44,998 bases of DNA from Fischerella thermalis PCC 7521 (GCF_000317225.1 NZ_AJLL01000011.1:1-44998), one strand, 5' to 3'. Shown: positions 33,544 through 42,261, counted from the stretch's first letter. Notes: a model not told the origin generated them from the sequence alone. Program-made: numbers and translations.

Positions 33544-36057
33544 ATGACTATCGAAAAACCAGACTGGATACGATTGCAAAAAGCCCTGGCAATAGAAGAA
33601 GAACAGGGTTTTACTGACTTGGTGGGTAGACAATACCGCTTCAGTGAGTTCTTTACCTTAACTTTCGGTAAATTTCCCAATGACTTACCAAGTTATGAGC
33701 GCCGCCGCTGGCAACAACTGGCGGCTCAATTTTCCAATTATCCAAATCTGGGACTTGAAGATAGAAAAAATTTAGTATTGGAGACTAGTCAATATCTTTA
33801 TCAACTGGAACAGCAGGAAGGAGAGGCGGGGACGCGGGAACAAGGGGGACACGGGGGACAGGGAAGAAATATTACTTCTTTGTCTTCTGCTACCAAATCT
33901 AAAAAACCCAATCCTAAATCTCAAATTGTTGCAGAGGTAAGTCGTACTCTTGCCCCAAAGCTAGATCAAAAATTAAAGGATTTACCGGAAATTGGCTTAC
34001 GCAAGGCTGAAAAATTAGCGCGCCTCGGTTTATACACTGTGCGCGATTTGCTTTTTTACTATCCCCGTGATCATATTGATTATGCCCGTCAGGTGAGCAT
34101 CAGTGAATTAGAGGCGGGTGAGACGGTAACAATAGTGGCGACGGTGAAAAGTTGCAATTGTCGTACCAGCCAAAAGAATCAAAAGTTGACAATTTTAGAA
34201 CTTTTACTGCGGGATAATACTGGGAAAATCAAAATTAATCGCTTTTTTGCAGGTACGCGCTTTACAAGTCGTGCTTGGCAAGAAAGTTTAAAACGTCGTT
34301 ATCCAGTTGGTAGTATTGTGGCGGCGTGTGGGTTGGTAAAAGGAAATAAATATGGTCTCACACTAGAAGATCCAGAACTAGAAGTTTTGGCGAACCCTGG
34401 TGATACTATTGAATCTTTGACTATTGGGCGAGTAGTACCTGTTTATGCCCTAACTGAGGGTGTGGGTGCGGATTTAGTGCGACAGGCGATGATTGCTGCT
34501 TTGCCAACTGCGGCGCACTTAAAAGATCCTCTACCTAGTGGTTTAAGAAGAAAATATGAGTTAATGGAATTGAAAGACGCGATCGCAAATATCCATTACC
34601 CTTCAGATAACGACACTTTACAACATGCCCGTCGCCGCCTCGTCTTCGATGAATTTTTCTACCTCCAACTGGGTTTACTGCAACGTCAGCACCAAGCCAA
34701 GCAAATTCAAACTAGCGCTGTGCTTGCACCCAGAGGTCAATTATTAGATAAATTTTACGAAATACTGCCTTTTAAGTTGACTAACGCCCAGCAACGTGTG
34801 ATCAACGATATTCTCAACGACTTGCAAAAACCAGTGCCGATGAATCGTCTGGTACAAGGTGATGTTGGTTCGGGGAAAACAATTGTCGGAGTAGTCGCTA
34901 TCCTAGCTGCGATTCAATCTGGATATCAAGCAGCACTCATGGCTCCCACAGAAGTACTAGCAGAACAACATTATCGCAAGCTAGTTAGCTGGTTTAATTT
35001 ACTATATTTACCAGTAGAATTACTGACAGGTTCCACAAAAACTGCAAAACGGCGACAAATTCACGCCCAGTTAGAAACAGGAGAATTGCCTCTGTTGGTG
35101 GGAACTCATGCCTTAATTCAGAATCCTGTCAAATTTCATCGCTTGGGTTTAGTAGTCATTGACGAACAGCACCGTTTTGGGGTGGAACAACGAGCAAAAT
35201 TACAGCAAAAAGGTGAGCAACCCCATGTATTAACTATGACAGCTACACCAATTCCTCGGACACTGGCGCTCACAATTCATGGGGATTTGGATGTGAGCCA
35301 AATTGATGAATTGCCCCCAGGGCGGCAAAAAATTCAAACCACAGTATTAACAAGTCAGCAGCGTCCTCAAGCTTACGATTTGATGCGACGGGAAATCGCC
35401 CAAGGACGGCAGGTTTACGTAGTTTTACCCTTAGTGGAAGAATCAGAAAAATTGGATTTGCGATCGGCAACAGAGGAGTATCAAAAGTTAAAAGAAAGTG
35501 TGTTTCCTGATTTTCAGGTCGGCTTGTTGCATGGTCGCATGAGTTCTGCTGAGAAAGACGAGGCAATTAATAAATTTCGCGACAATGAAACTCAAATCTT
35601 GGTTTCTACTACCGTTGTGGAAGTCGGTGTAGACGTACCTAATGCTACAGTTATGCTCATAGAAAATGCGGAACGCTTTGGCTTGTCGCAATTGCACCAG
35701 CTACGGGGGCGTGTTGGTCGAGGTGCAGCACAATCCTACTGTTTACTGATGAGTAGTTCCAGAAGTCCTGACGCTCAACAACGACTCAAAGTATTGGAAC
35801 AGTCTCAAGATGGCTTTTTTATTTCCGAAATGGATATGCGGTTTCGTGGTCCAGGTGAAGTACTGGGAACTCGCCAATCAGGTCTACCAGATTTTACCTT
35901 AGCGAGTTTGGTGGAAGACGAAGAAGTATTAACGCTAGCACGGCAAGCTGCGGAAAAAGTCATAGAAATAGATGCAACCTTAGAGCGTTGGTATTTGATG
36001 AAAGAAGAATTAAAGTATCGCTATGAACGGTTAATGGGTGGAGCGATTTTGACCTAA
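33544..36057 (+). CDS. recG: ATP-dependent DNA helicase RecG
   Basis: An 837-residue branch-migration helicase that reverses stalled replication forks and processes recombination intermediates. ATG 33544 begins MTIEKPDWIRL; a TTG at 33508 is in frame but unlikely. The wedge domain shows LPEIGLRKAEKLARLGLYTVRDLLFYYPRDH. The helicase motifs are GDVGSGKT at about 439, DEQH at about 540, TATPIPRTL and LRGRVGRG. Residues about 91-109 are a Gly/Gln-rich stretch encoded by the same GGGGGACA-type simple sequence found in spacers, apparently a repeat insertion in the poorly conserved region before the wedge domain. Confidence 0.95.
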   Translation: MTIEKPDWIRLQKALAIEEEQGFTDLVGRQYRFSEFFTLTFGKFPNDLPSYERRRWQQLAAQFSNYPNLGLEDRKNLVLETSQYLYQLEQQEGEAGTREQGGHGGQGRNITSLSSATKSKKPNPKSQIVAEVSRTLAPKLDQKLKDLPEIGLRKAEKLARLGLYTVRDLLFYYPRDHIDYARQVSISELEAGETVTIVATVKSCNCRTSQKNQKLTILELLLRDNTGKIKINRFFAGTRFTSRAWQESLKRRYPVGSIVAACGLVKGNKYGLTLEDPELEVLANPGDTIESLTIGRVVPVYALTEGVGADLVRQAMIAALPTAAHLKDPLPSGLRRKYELMELKDAIANIHYPSDNDTLQHARRRLVFDEFFYLQLGLLQRQHQAKQIQTSAVLAPRGQLLDKFYEILPFKLTNAQQRVINDILNDLQKPVPMNRLVQGDVGSGKTIVGVVAILAAIQSGYQAALMAPTEVLAEQHYRKLVSWFNLLYLPVELLTGSTKTAKRRQIHAQLETGELPLLVGTHALIQNPVKFHRLGLVVIDEQHRFGVEQRAKLQQKGEQPHVLTMTATPIPRTLALTIHGDLDVSQIDELPPGRQKIQTTVLTSQQRPQAYDLMRREIAQGRQVYVVLPLVEESEKLDLRSATEEYQKLKESVFPDFQVGLLHGRMSSAEKDEAINKFRDNETQILVSTTVVEVGVDVPNATVMLIENAERFGLSQLHQLRGRVGRGAAQSYCLLMSSSRSPDAQQRLKVLEQSQDGFFISEMDMRFRGPGEVLGTRQSGLPDFTLASLVEDEEVLTLARQAAEKVIEIDATLERWYLMKEELKYRYERLMGGAILT

Positions 36058-36201
36058 GAAGAGATCGGGAACTAAAACTTACCTGCAGGCGTATTCAAAA
36101 AAGGGAAGAAAAAATACATTCCATACCTGAATCAAAACCAAAAAATTTTCGTCTATTGAATATAACAACTCCCTAATTTAATTGATATCAGTGTAAATTC
36201 T

Positions 36202-37005
36202 ATGTCTATGTCATCACGAATCTTGAAATTACTTGCAGCTAATGGTCTGGGTTTAACTGTATTTGTAGGTAATGCGATCGCCTCCGCACAAGTTGGCGAT
36301 GTGGTAGTGCCAACACAACCAGTTAACGGTACTTCAACTACAACTAGTTCTTCAAGTACAACAACCAGCACTTCTACTACATACAGTACCAATGCCCGAT
36401 TTAGCTGTCAAAACTACAACGGACAGTATACAGTAATGTACCAACCAGAAAGCCAACCAGGGCAATTCTTTCCTTGGGCGACTCCCCAAAGATTGGGCGG
36501 TGGCTGGGATGAATATAAACGCTGCGTGACCATAGCCCAACGCTTGGAAAGTTACCGCCCAGATGGCTTAACAGAACTCCGTAATGCCACACAGAATGGA
36601 TACAATGTTCTCTGTGTAACTAGTGAAGCTAACCCAGCTTGCCGAATTGTACTGACAGTACCCCCTGGATACGACCCCTATAACGTACGCAACAGCGTCT
36701 TCCAAAACCTGATCTCAGCCGACAACGGTCAGCAAACCATAGCCGTCAATACTTTTAACAGTCGGAATCAGGGTGGTAGCCAAGTCGAACAAATATATAA
36801 CCAGGCTAGAACTATTTTTGGTGGCGGCAATAACAATACCCATACATCTAAAGGGCCAGTTAATCTCAAACCTTTCTTGGATAAGAACGATGGTGGTACT
36901 GGTAGCCAACTTAAAAAAGGTGTAGCAATTAAAACCCAAACTCAAACCCAAACTCAGACTCAGACTCAGTCTGGTACTCGTCTCAATCCTAGAAATTTCA
37001 AGTAA
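36202..37005 (+). CDS. Secreted COP23-domain protein
   Basis: A 267-residue exported protein. A signal peptide of about 29 residues (LLAANGLGLTVFVGNAIASA, cleavage likely after ASA) precedes a Ser/Thr-rich linker (about 42-62). The main domain has ARFSCQNYNGQYTVMYQP, FPWATP, WDEYKRCVTIAQRLESY, YNVLCVTSEANPACRIVLT. These four cysteines and the pattern match the COP23 family, named after a circadian oscillating 23-kDa peptide of cyanobacteria. The exact role is not known. The C-terminus is a (TQ)n tract encoded by CAAACT/CAGACT repeats. Confidence 0.82.
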   Translation: MSMSSRILKLLAANGLGLTVFVGNAIASAQVGDVVVPTQPVNGTSTTTSSSSTTTSTSTTYSTNARFSCQNYNGQYTVMYQPESQPGQFFPWATPQRLGGGWDEYKRCVTIAQRLESYRPDGLTELRNATQNGYNVLCVTSEANPACRIVLTVPPGYDPYNVRNSVFQNLISADNGQQTIAVNTFNSRNQGGSQVEQIYNQARTIFGGGNNNTHTSKGPVNLKPFLDKNDGGTGSQLKKGVAIKTQTQTQTQTQTQSGTRLNPRNFK

Positions 37006-37072
37006 TATCATGTTCGCTTAAATACTTATACTGTCCCATGGGCTGGTAATAGGTAATGGGTAATCGGTGAGA

Positions 37073-37111
37073 CTACTTGCCGTCTTGGCTTATGCCGAGA
37101 TGGCAAAGTAG
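37073..37111 (+). repeat. Long imperfect hairpin after the COP23 gene
   Basis: CTACTTGCCGTCTTGGC pairs, with a few mismatches, with GCCGAGATGGCAAAGTAG around a TTAT loop. It has no T run, so it is an uncertain terminator or repeat. Confidence 0.45.
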
Positions 37112-37153
37112 CGAACCCCAAGGGTAATGGGAAAAACCAATGATCAACAGCGA

Positions 37154-37316
37154 AGCATAGTATTGTAAGCAATTAGCCGAACTTGATATAACTCAAGGAG
37201 CAAGAGTTAGTGGTTAGTCGTCCTCCTTGTCCCCCACTCCTCACACCTCCCCAATCCCAAATGAGGGGTCTGACCCTCTAGCGTATCATTAACTCTTTGC
37301 TTACAATAATGCTTCC
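37154..37316. repeat. Second copy region of the 2.4-kb inverted-repeat element
   Basis: It carries the 17-mer CCGAACTTGATATAACT at 37177-37193, identical to 2507-2523, preceded by AGTATTGTAAGC, close to TTATTATAAGT ahead of the first copy. TATTGTAAGC (37161) and GCTTACAATA (37301) form an inverted pair. Only parts of an element seem left. Confidence 0.45.
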
Positions 37317-37333
37317 AAATAACCGATAGCACC

Positions 37334-37375
37334 AGCGCCAGGTTTTGCACCGTATTCACTGGCGCTTTTATTTTA
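37334..37375 (+). terminator. Hairpin with T-rich tail before the DUF1611 gene end
   Basis: AGCGCCAG (37334) pairs with CTGGCGCT (37359) around a 17-base loop, followed by TTTTATTTTAATT on the plus strand. It points in the direction of the COP23 gene about 330 bases upstream; on the minus strand there is no T run. Confidence 0.5.
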
Positions 37376-38413
37376 ATTCTGCATGACGGCATCCAACAGC
37401 TTGTCAGCACCAAAACGAATTGGATCTGTACAAGGTAGTCCGGTTTCTGTTTCTGTTTGGGCGATCGCTGCTTTTGCTTCTGCTTCGCTGAAGTGACGAG
37501 TGTTGAGGGCAATTGCTGCTACTGGTACTTTTGGGTAAGCACCACCTGCACTGGCAACTGTTTCATAAAGTTTGACTACATCTATTAAAGGTGGAATTGG
37601 TATACCATCAGCAACTTCTGTTTGTCCTGCCCGATGGACTAAAATCATTTGTGTTGGTTGGGAACCACGTATTAGGGGCAATGTTGCTGTGGAACTAGGG
37701 TGCAGTAGAGAACCTTGCCCTTCGATGTGCAAAATATCGTAGTTTTTACCATAGCGCATGACCATTTGTTCTACTGCCCCAGCAGCAAAGTCCACGCGTA
37801 CAGCATCTAGGGGTATACCATCCCCTTCTAACATCAAACCAGTTTGCCCTGTAGGCAGAAACTTAGAACGCCAGCCCCGCAATTTTGATGCCCAGTGTAA
37901 TTCTAAGCTAGTTGACATTTTGCCAACTGCCATATCAGTTCCCACTGTCAGTACCCGTCGACAGGGAAGGGTACGTGCCATCGCCGTAGCTACACCCAAG
38001 TTCGGCGGTTCTTTCCGCACATCCCAAATCATTTGTCCTGGCTTCAGGAGTGCTTTTAAGTCGGGTATGGTTGATAGTGGTGCGTGCAAACCATTTACCA
38101 GCGACATTCCCGCAGCTAAGGCATCTTTGATGTCATGCCAGTAATCATCTGGTAAAACGCCGCCTAGAGGTGCAATGCCAATTACTAAGACTTGCGGTTT
38201 GTACTCTAGTGCTGCTGAGACTGATGCAACTATGGGTACATGGCGGCGAATACCTGTTAACTCTGGCAAGGATTGCCCTGGACATTCGCGGTCGATCGCT
38301 ACTACAATCGGGGCTTCACTGTAACGTAAAAGTGATAACCCTGTTTTACCGCGAGTTCCCTTGATTCCCTCATGTAATAAGATAGCTACTCGTTGATTAA
38401 GTGGCAGACGCAC
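37373..38413 (-). CDS. DUF1611 / DgcN-family protein (putative D-glutamate N-acyltransferase)
   Basis: A 346-residue protein with start GTG 38413 (VRLPLNQRVAILLHEGIKG), the conserved N-terminus of DUF1611. The alternative ATG at 38494 would overlap the upstream gene by 98 bases. The second half has a P-loop-like VGTDMAVGKMS (about 158-167) and HIEGQGSLLHPSS. In marine bacteria a family member, DgcN, is reported to acylate D-glutamate, followed by racemisation by DgcA, which looks like a dipeptide epimerase. Exactly that enolase-family partner is encoded directly upstream with a 17-base overlap, so a joint pathway is likely. The substrate in cyanobacteria is not shown by the sequence. Confidence 0.8.
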   Translation of the reverse strand: MRLPLNQRVAILLHEGIKGTRGKTGLSLLRYSEAPIVVAIDRECPGQSLPELTGIRRHVPIVASVSAALEYKPQVLVIGIAPLGGVLPDDYWHDIKDALAAGMSLVNGLHAPLSTIPDLKALLKPGQMIWDVRKEPPNLGVATAMARTLPCRRVLTVGTDMAVGKMSTSLELHWASKLRGWRSKFLPTGQTGLMLEGDGIPLDAVRVDFAAGAVEQMVMRYGKNYDILHIEGQGSLLHPSSTATLPLIRGSQPTQMILVHRAGQTEVADGIPIPPLIDVVKLYETVASAGGAYPKVPVAAIALNTRHFSEAEAKAAIAQTETETGLPCTDPIRFGADKLLDAVMQN

Positions 38414-39449
38414 TGCGTTGTACCCCCAAGCCTGGTAAGTCGTTTGGTATAATTTTTCCTGCTTGTACAAATGCCCCTGTAAAAGGGTCATCAATTAAAT
38501 TCAGGTGACTATCTAAATCTAAATAGTCAGCAAGTGGCGCTAGTTGTGCGGCTGCTGTGTTGAGAAGCGCACTATCAGAATAGCAGCCAAACATGACTTG
38601 CAACCCATTGGCGCGGGCTGTATTTACCATCCGCATCGCCTCGCTTAATCCCCCCGATTTCATCAGCTTGATATTAATTCCATCGACAATATTCGCTAAT
38701 TGAGGGATATCAGCACTGGTGAAACAACTTTCATCCACAAAGATAGGTAGAGGCGATCGCATCTTAAGTTCGGCTAAACTTTGCTCTTGACCTTGTGCGA
38801 GGGGCTGTTCTACATACTTTACACCCAAATCTGCCAACCAATTACACATGTAGATCGCATCTGCTAAATTCCATCCACCATTGGCATCAACATATAATTC
38901 CTGTGTTGGTGCTTCTTCTCGTACCGCCATCAACATTTTTTGATCGGCGTCAATACCCTCTGGGCTACCCAACTTGATCTTGAAAACACGGACATCCAGA
39001 AATTCTAACCAATCCCTTACCCTAGCTTTTGCCCCTGCGGTTGAATTAATCCCAATAGTTACAGAAGTTGGTGCGATCGCATTTCTATCAAGTCCCCATA
39101 GTTGCCACAATGGTAAGCCGATGCGTTTTCCCAACCAGTCATGCATTGCTACATCTAACGCTGCTTTCGCTGCCGAAGGAATTTTGGCTGTTGTTAAAAT
39201 TTGTTCTACTTGCTGCCTTTGCAATGGGCTATGTGCTTGCAAAGCAGAGGCGACTTTCTGCAAAGCATCTTTAATAATTTCCGTTGATTGTGGATAATTG
39301 CCTATACTAAACGGCGACGCCTCTCCCCAACCTTCAATACCATCATCGGAAATCTTCACCCAAACATTAGTTGTCTGTGTTGTTGTCCCACGACTAATAG
39401 TCAAGGGAAATCGTTTATTAACCGTAAAGATTTCCACCTCAATTTGCAT
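38397..39449 (-). CDS. Dipeptide epimerase (L-Ala-D/L-Glu type), enolase superfamily
   Basis: A 350-residue muconate-lactonising-subgroup enzyme. Catalytic and metal residues are visible: KIK at 157-159 (general base), Asp 188 (DANGGW), Glu 214 (YVEQPL), Asp 239 (VDES) and Lys 261 (NIKLMK, second base). Near the end Asp 311 and Asp 313 (YLDLDSH) form the DxD motif that binds the amino group of dipeptides in Ala-Glu epimerases. That favours a dipeptide substrate from peptidoglycan, or an N-acyl amino acid by analogy with DgcA. It overlaps the DUF1611 gene start and probably shares its mRNA. Confidence 0.88.
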   Translation of the reverse strand: MQIEVEIFTVNKRFPLTISRGTTTQTTNVWVKISDDGIEGWGEASPFSIGNYPQSTEIIKDALQKVASALQAHSPLQRQQVEQILTTAKIPSAAKAALDVAMHDWLGKRIGLPLWQLWGLDRNAIAPTSVTIGINSTAGAKARVRDWLEFLDVRVFKIKLGSPEGIDADQKMLMAVREEAPTQELYVDANGGWNLADAIYMCNWLADLGVKYVEQPLAQGQEQSLAELKMRSPLPIFVDESCFTSADIPQLANIVDGINIKLMKSGGLSEAMRMVNTARANGLQVMFGCYSDSALLNTAAAQLAPLADYLDLDSHLNLIDDPFTGAFVQAGKIIPNDLPGLGVQRSASAT

Positions 39450-39694
39450 AATTCAAATTTCAGTTTAATTCTTAGATTTTGGATTGACTCCAAAGATAAT
39501 TTTTGGGAATTCTACCCTGGGAATAATTATCGGTCAACACTTTGTGTCTTTTCTACTTTTTCACTAGTATTATTTTATAAAAACCTTTGTGTTTTTTGTG
39601 TTCTTTGTGGTTCGTTAATGTAAGTATTCCACCCTGTGGCCATCTATCATAACAGAAAATCTAAATATTCATTTACCCAGACTGAATAAACTCT

Positions 39695-40258
39695 ATGGAA
39701 AAATTAAAAAAATGGCAATTATTACATTCAAAAATGGTATTAAACCATCCCTGGTGTCAAGTTAGGCAAGATGAAATTCTTCTACCAAATGGCAAAATTA
39801 TAGATGATTTTTTTGTCCATATTAAACCAGAAGTAGCATTAATTTTACCCATCACTACCAATAAAGAAATTGTCTTTGTCCGCCAATACAGACACGCAAT
39901 CGAAGAATTTTTTCTAGAACTACCAGCTGGCAGTTTTGACCCCAATCAAGAAAGCGCCGAAATAGCAGCGAAAAGAGAGCTAGAGGAAGAAACTGGCTAT
40001 ACAGCTAAAGAAATAAAAAAAATAGCTACTTTATATGATCGACCCAGCAAAGATACCAATCGATTACATTTATTTTTAGCAGAAAATGTCAGCAAAACGA
40101 GTGAACAACAACTGGATATCACAGAAGAAATAGAAGTAATTTTAATTCCTGTAGAATCAGTTTTAACAAAAATAATCCAAGGAGAAATTTGTGTGGCTGG
40201 TAGTGTTGCGGCTCTGTTTTTGGGATTAAATTTAATTGAGCAATGTCATAGATATTAG
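39695..40258 (+). CDS. Nudix hydrolase, ADP-ribose pyrophosphatase-like
   Basis: A 187-residue enzyme with the layout of ADP-sugar pyrophosphatases (NudF type): VRQYRHAIEEFFLELPAG before the Nudix box, and EEIEVILIPVESVL after it. The box is GSFDPNQESAEIAAKREL then EEETGY; the spacing between the first Gly and Glu is one residue longer than the standard five. It likely splits ADP-ribose or similar compounds. No neighbour suggests a pathway; it faces the small membrane protein gene. Confidence 0.87.
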   Translation: MEKLKKWQLLHSKMVLNHPWCQVRQDEILLPNGKIIDDFFVHIKPEVALILPITTNKEIVFVRQYRHAIEEFFLELPAGSFDPNQESAEIAAKRELEEETGYTAKEIKKIATLYDRPSKDTNRLHLFLAENVSKTSEQQLDITEEIEVILIPVESVLTKIIQGEICVAGSVAALFLGLNLIEQCHRY

Positions 40259-40340
40259 ATATTAGATTTTGGATTATTTTTACATACCAATCTAGGGGAT
40301 TGTACCATTGAGCAATTCTTCAGTCAAAATGATTCTCAGT

Positions 40341-40364
40341 GATTCACGACGAACAGCGTGAATC
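40341..40364. terminator. Hairpin between convergent genes
   Basis: A perfect 8-bp stem (GATTCACG / CGTGAATC) with an 8-base loop lies in the 109-base gap between two converging genes. No clear T run follows on either strand. Confidence 0.4.
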
Positions 40365-40367
40365 CCA

Positions 40368-40586
40368 TCAATCTAAAATTTTGGTGGGAGAATATATATA
40401 CACTAGTCCTAACAAAAATAATCCAAAACCGATTTGTACAGGTGCAGGAGCCAATATTAACCCCATTGCTAACAGCATTCCTCCACTAAATACAACGGCA
40501 ATGCGATAGACTTCCTCCCGTATTTTCATTCCAAGAACAGTAGCACTTAAACCAATAACTAATAATAACAAATAGCTTGCCAGCAT
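40368..40586 (-). CDS. Small two-to-three-span membrane protein of unknown function
   Basis: A 72-residue protein from ATG 40586, which has GGAGAT at 40591-40596; an upstream in-frame codon at 40625 has no such site. Hydrophobic segments are about 3-20 (ASYLLLLVIGLSATVLGM), 29-46 (IAVVFSGGMLLAMGLIL) and 49-65 (VQIGFGLFLLGLVYIYS). No family is recognised. A palindrome, ATATCGA-N6-TCGATAT, lies about 70 bases upstream at 40657 and matches one at the arsR start, so the gene is probably under control of the neighbouring ArsR protein. Confidence 0.72.
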   Translation of the reverse strand: MLASYLLLLVIGLSATVLGMKIREEVYRIAVVFSGGMLLAMGLILAPAPVQIGFGLFLLGLVYIYSPTKILD

Positions 40587-40656
40587 ACTTATCTCCTTTA
40601 ATACAACGTTGGCTACCCATCGCACCTACACGATAGCAATATTTTAAAGCTTAGAA

Positions 40657-40676
40657 ATATCGAACAATCTCGATAT
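40657..40676. promoter_or_regulatory. ArsR operator copy 2, ahead of the small membrane protein
   Basis: ATATCGA-ACAATC-TCGATAT is a perfect 7-bp inverted repeat with a six-base spacer. The same half-sites and spacing occur at 41034-41053. It lies between the arsR stop and the membrane protein start. Confidence 0.75.
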
Positions 40677-40718
40677 AAGTAAATAAAAAACAAGATACAA
40701 CAATCTATAAGTTTTTAC

Positions 40719-41024
40719 TTATAGATCAGTGGCAACATGAGTAACAAACATAGAAAAAGCTTCTTCATTACGACGATAGTAAGTACACTGTCCTATACGT
40801 GTTGAGACAACTAACCCTGTATCTTCCAGCATAGACAAGTAATGAGATATCGTAGATTGGGCCAAACCAGTTTTCTTCTGAATACTACCGACACAGACTC
40901 CAACTGTACGCGGGTTTACATCCTGACAGGGAAAATTGGCCTCAGGTTCTTTTAACCAATGCAAAATTTGTAACCTAGTCTCATTCGCCAGGACTTTAAA
41001 AATATCAATATCTTTACTATCCAT
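40719..41024 (-). CDS. ArsR-family transcriptional regulator
   Basis: A 101-residue winged-helix dimer-forming repressor. LANETRLQILHWLKEPE is the typical start of the fold, SIQKKTGLAQSTISHYLSMLED is the DNA-recognition helix-turn-helix, and GLVVSTRIGQCTYYRRNEEA is the wing. Cysteines at 33 (FPCQD), 44 (GVCVG) and 80 (GQCTY) could bind metal or react to thiol stress, though the classical ELCVCDL motif is absent. An operator-like palindrome overlaps the region 10 bases before its start and a second lies beyond its end, implying autoregulation and control of the downstream small membrane gene. Confidence 0.92.
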   Translation of the reverse strand: MDSKDIDIFKVLANETRLQILHWLKEPEANFPCQDVNPRTVGVCVGSIQKKTGLAQSTISHYLSMLEDTGLVVSTRIGQCTYYRRNEEAFSMFVTHVATDL

Positions 41025-41033
41025 AATCCAATT

Positions 41034-41053
41034 ATATCGATTTATGTCGATAT
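41034..41053. promoter_or_regulatory. ArsR operator copy 1, at the arsR start
   Basis: ATATCGA-TTTATG-TCGATAT, extending to an 8-bp perfect repeat TATATCGA/TCGATATA, lies 9 bases ahead of the arsR ATG. It matches the copy at 40657 in half-site sequence and in spacer length. Confidence 0.8.
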
Positions 41054-41109
41054 ATCAAGTTTAATAAATTGTTGTGAGTTGATAGTTCGTAGTTGATTGG
41101 AACAAACAA

Positions 41110-41700
41110 CTAATTGACGACTTGACCACCATGACTACGAGGATCATCGCTGCTAGCTGGTGGTGCTACTGATGTGGAAACTTTGGAAACTTTGCCACTA
41201 GCTTGAGCATACGGCAGGGGTGACCCAACAGCCAAGGCGTCTAGATTACTTGCCATAATAGTACGGGGTTGATCACCAATTGCTTGGGCAATGGGTTCTC
41301 CATTTTCACTCAAGAACACAAAATGGGGAATACCATCAACGCGATACTTTAGCATCTCGGGTAGCCATTTGCTATTATCCACATTCAGCATCACAAAATT
41401 AACTTTTTCTGCATACTGCTTTTCCAATGCGGCAATATCAGGAGCCATTTTTTGGCAAACAGTACACCAATTAGCATAGAATTCCACTAGCGATGGCTTA
41501 CCATTGGCTAAAGCTACTTCTAGAGGAGTAGATTCCTCACCCAGCTGAGTGAGAGAAACTGTGTTACCCTGAGATTTCAAACCGAAAACAAGGCTAACAC
41601 TAAGAGCGATCGCCACTATTGCGACTAAAAAGTTTCTTACACGTGTCCCAGCGTTGAATTCTGATTTAGTTGGAGATTTCCCAGAAGTATCGGTACTCAT
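41110..41700 (-). CDS. txlA: Thioredoxin-like TxlA/HCF164 protein
   Basis: A 196-residue membrane-anchored thioredoxin. A single span at about 22-41 is followed by a thioredoxin domain with EFYANWCTVCQKMAPDIAALE, the redox motif being W78-C79-T80-V81-C82, and the cis-Pro in DGIPHFVFL. HCF164 and TxlA carry reducing power across the thylakoid membrane and are needed for cytochrome b6f assembly. The C-terminal 30 residues (Ser/Pro-rich) are variable. It is followed by arsR after about 85 bases with an operator in between. Confidence 0.9.
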   Translation of the reverse strand: MSTDTSGKSPTKSEFNAGTRVRNFLVAIVAIALSVSLVFGLKSQGNTVSLTQLGEESTPLEVALANGKPSLVEFYANWCTVCQKMAPDIAALEKQYAEKVNFVMLNVDNSKWLPEMLKYRVDGIPHFVFLSENGEPIAQAIGDQPRTIMASNLDALAVGSPLPYAQASGKVSKVSTSVAPPASSDDPRSHGGQVVN

Positions 41701-41804
41701 AACAGAATTTATTAAAACTTATTAAGCATTCTTATTTTCAGTTTACCGCTTTATTTAATTCTGACTTCCAACTTCCAAATTTCCCAATCCCTGTTTGCAA
41801 AACC

Positions 41805-42209
41805 GTGAAAAAACGAGTCACCCTCACTTTTCCTAAACGTGCCATTCAAATGCCAGTCACCTACCGACTAGCAAAAGATTTCAATGTCGCTGCTAATATT
41901 ATCCGCGCCCAAGTAGCACCGAATCAAATTGGTAAATTGGTAGTAGAACTTTCTGGGGATATAGATCAATTAGATGCTGCTGTCGAGTGGATGCGATCGC
42001 AAAATATCAGCGTATCTCACACTTTAGGAGAAATAGTCATAGACGAAGAAATCTGTGTTCACTGCGGGTTATGTACAGGAGTTTGTCCTACCGAAGCCCT
42101 AACTCTGAACCCAGAAACCTACAAACTGACATTTACGCGATCGCGCTGCATCGTCTGCGAACAGTGTATACCTACCTGTCCAGTGCAAGCAATTTCCACA
42201 AATATTTAG
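41805..42209 (+). CDS. NIL domain and 2[4Fe-4S] ferredoxin
   Basis: A 134-residue protein from GTG 41805. Residues about 1-78 form a NIL domain (ligand-binding fold seen in methionine ABC transporter ATPases): VTLTFPKRAIQMPVTYRLA and so on. The ferredoxin part has two CxxCxxCxxxCP motifs, at Cys 84, 87, 90, 94 and Cys 115, 118, 121, 125. The same fusion is conserved in cyanobacteria; its partner is unknown, and electron transfer linked to sulfur or methionine metabolism is an inference. Confidence 0.9.
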   Translation: MKKRVTLTFPKRAIQMPVTYRLAKDFNVAANIIRAQVAPNQIGKLVVELSGDIDQLDAAVEWMRSQNISVSHTLGEIVIDEEICVHCGLCTGVCPTEALTLNPETYKLTFTRSRCIVCEQCIPTCPVQAISTNI

Positions 42210-42261
42210 TTTGTTGGTTGTTAATAGTTATTCCCACCACCCCACCACCCCCACTCCTCAA

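Noticed and set aside
38414-38494. Longer DUF1611 start at 38494
   Set aside because: It would overlap the epimerase by 98 bases and add residues read from the epimerase gene; family members begin near RLPLNQRVAILLHEG.
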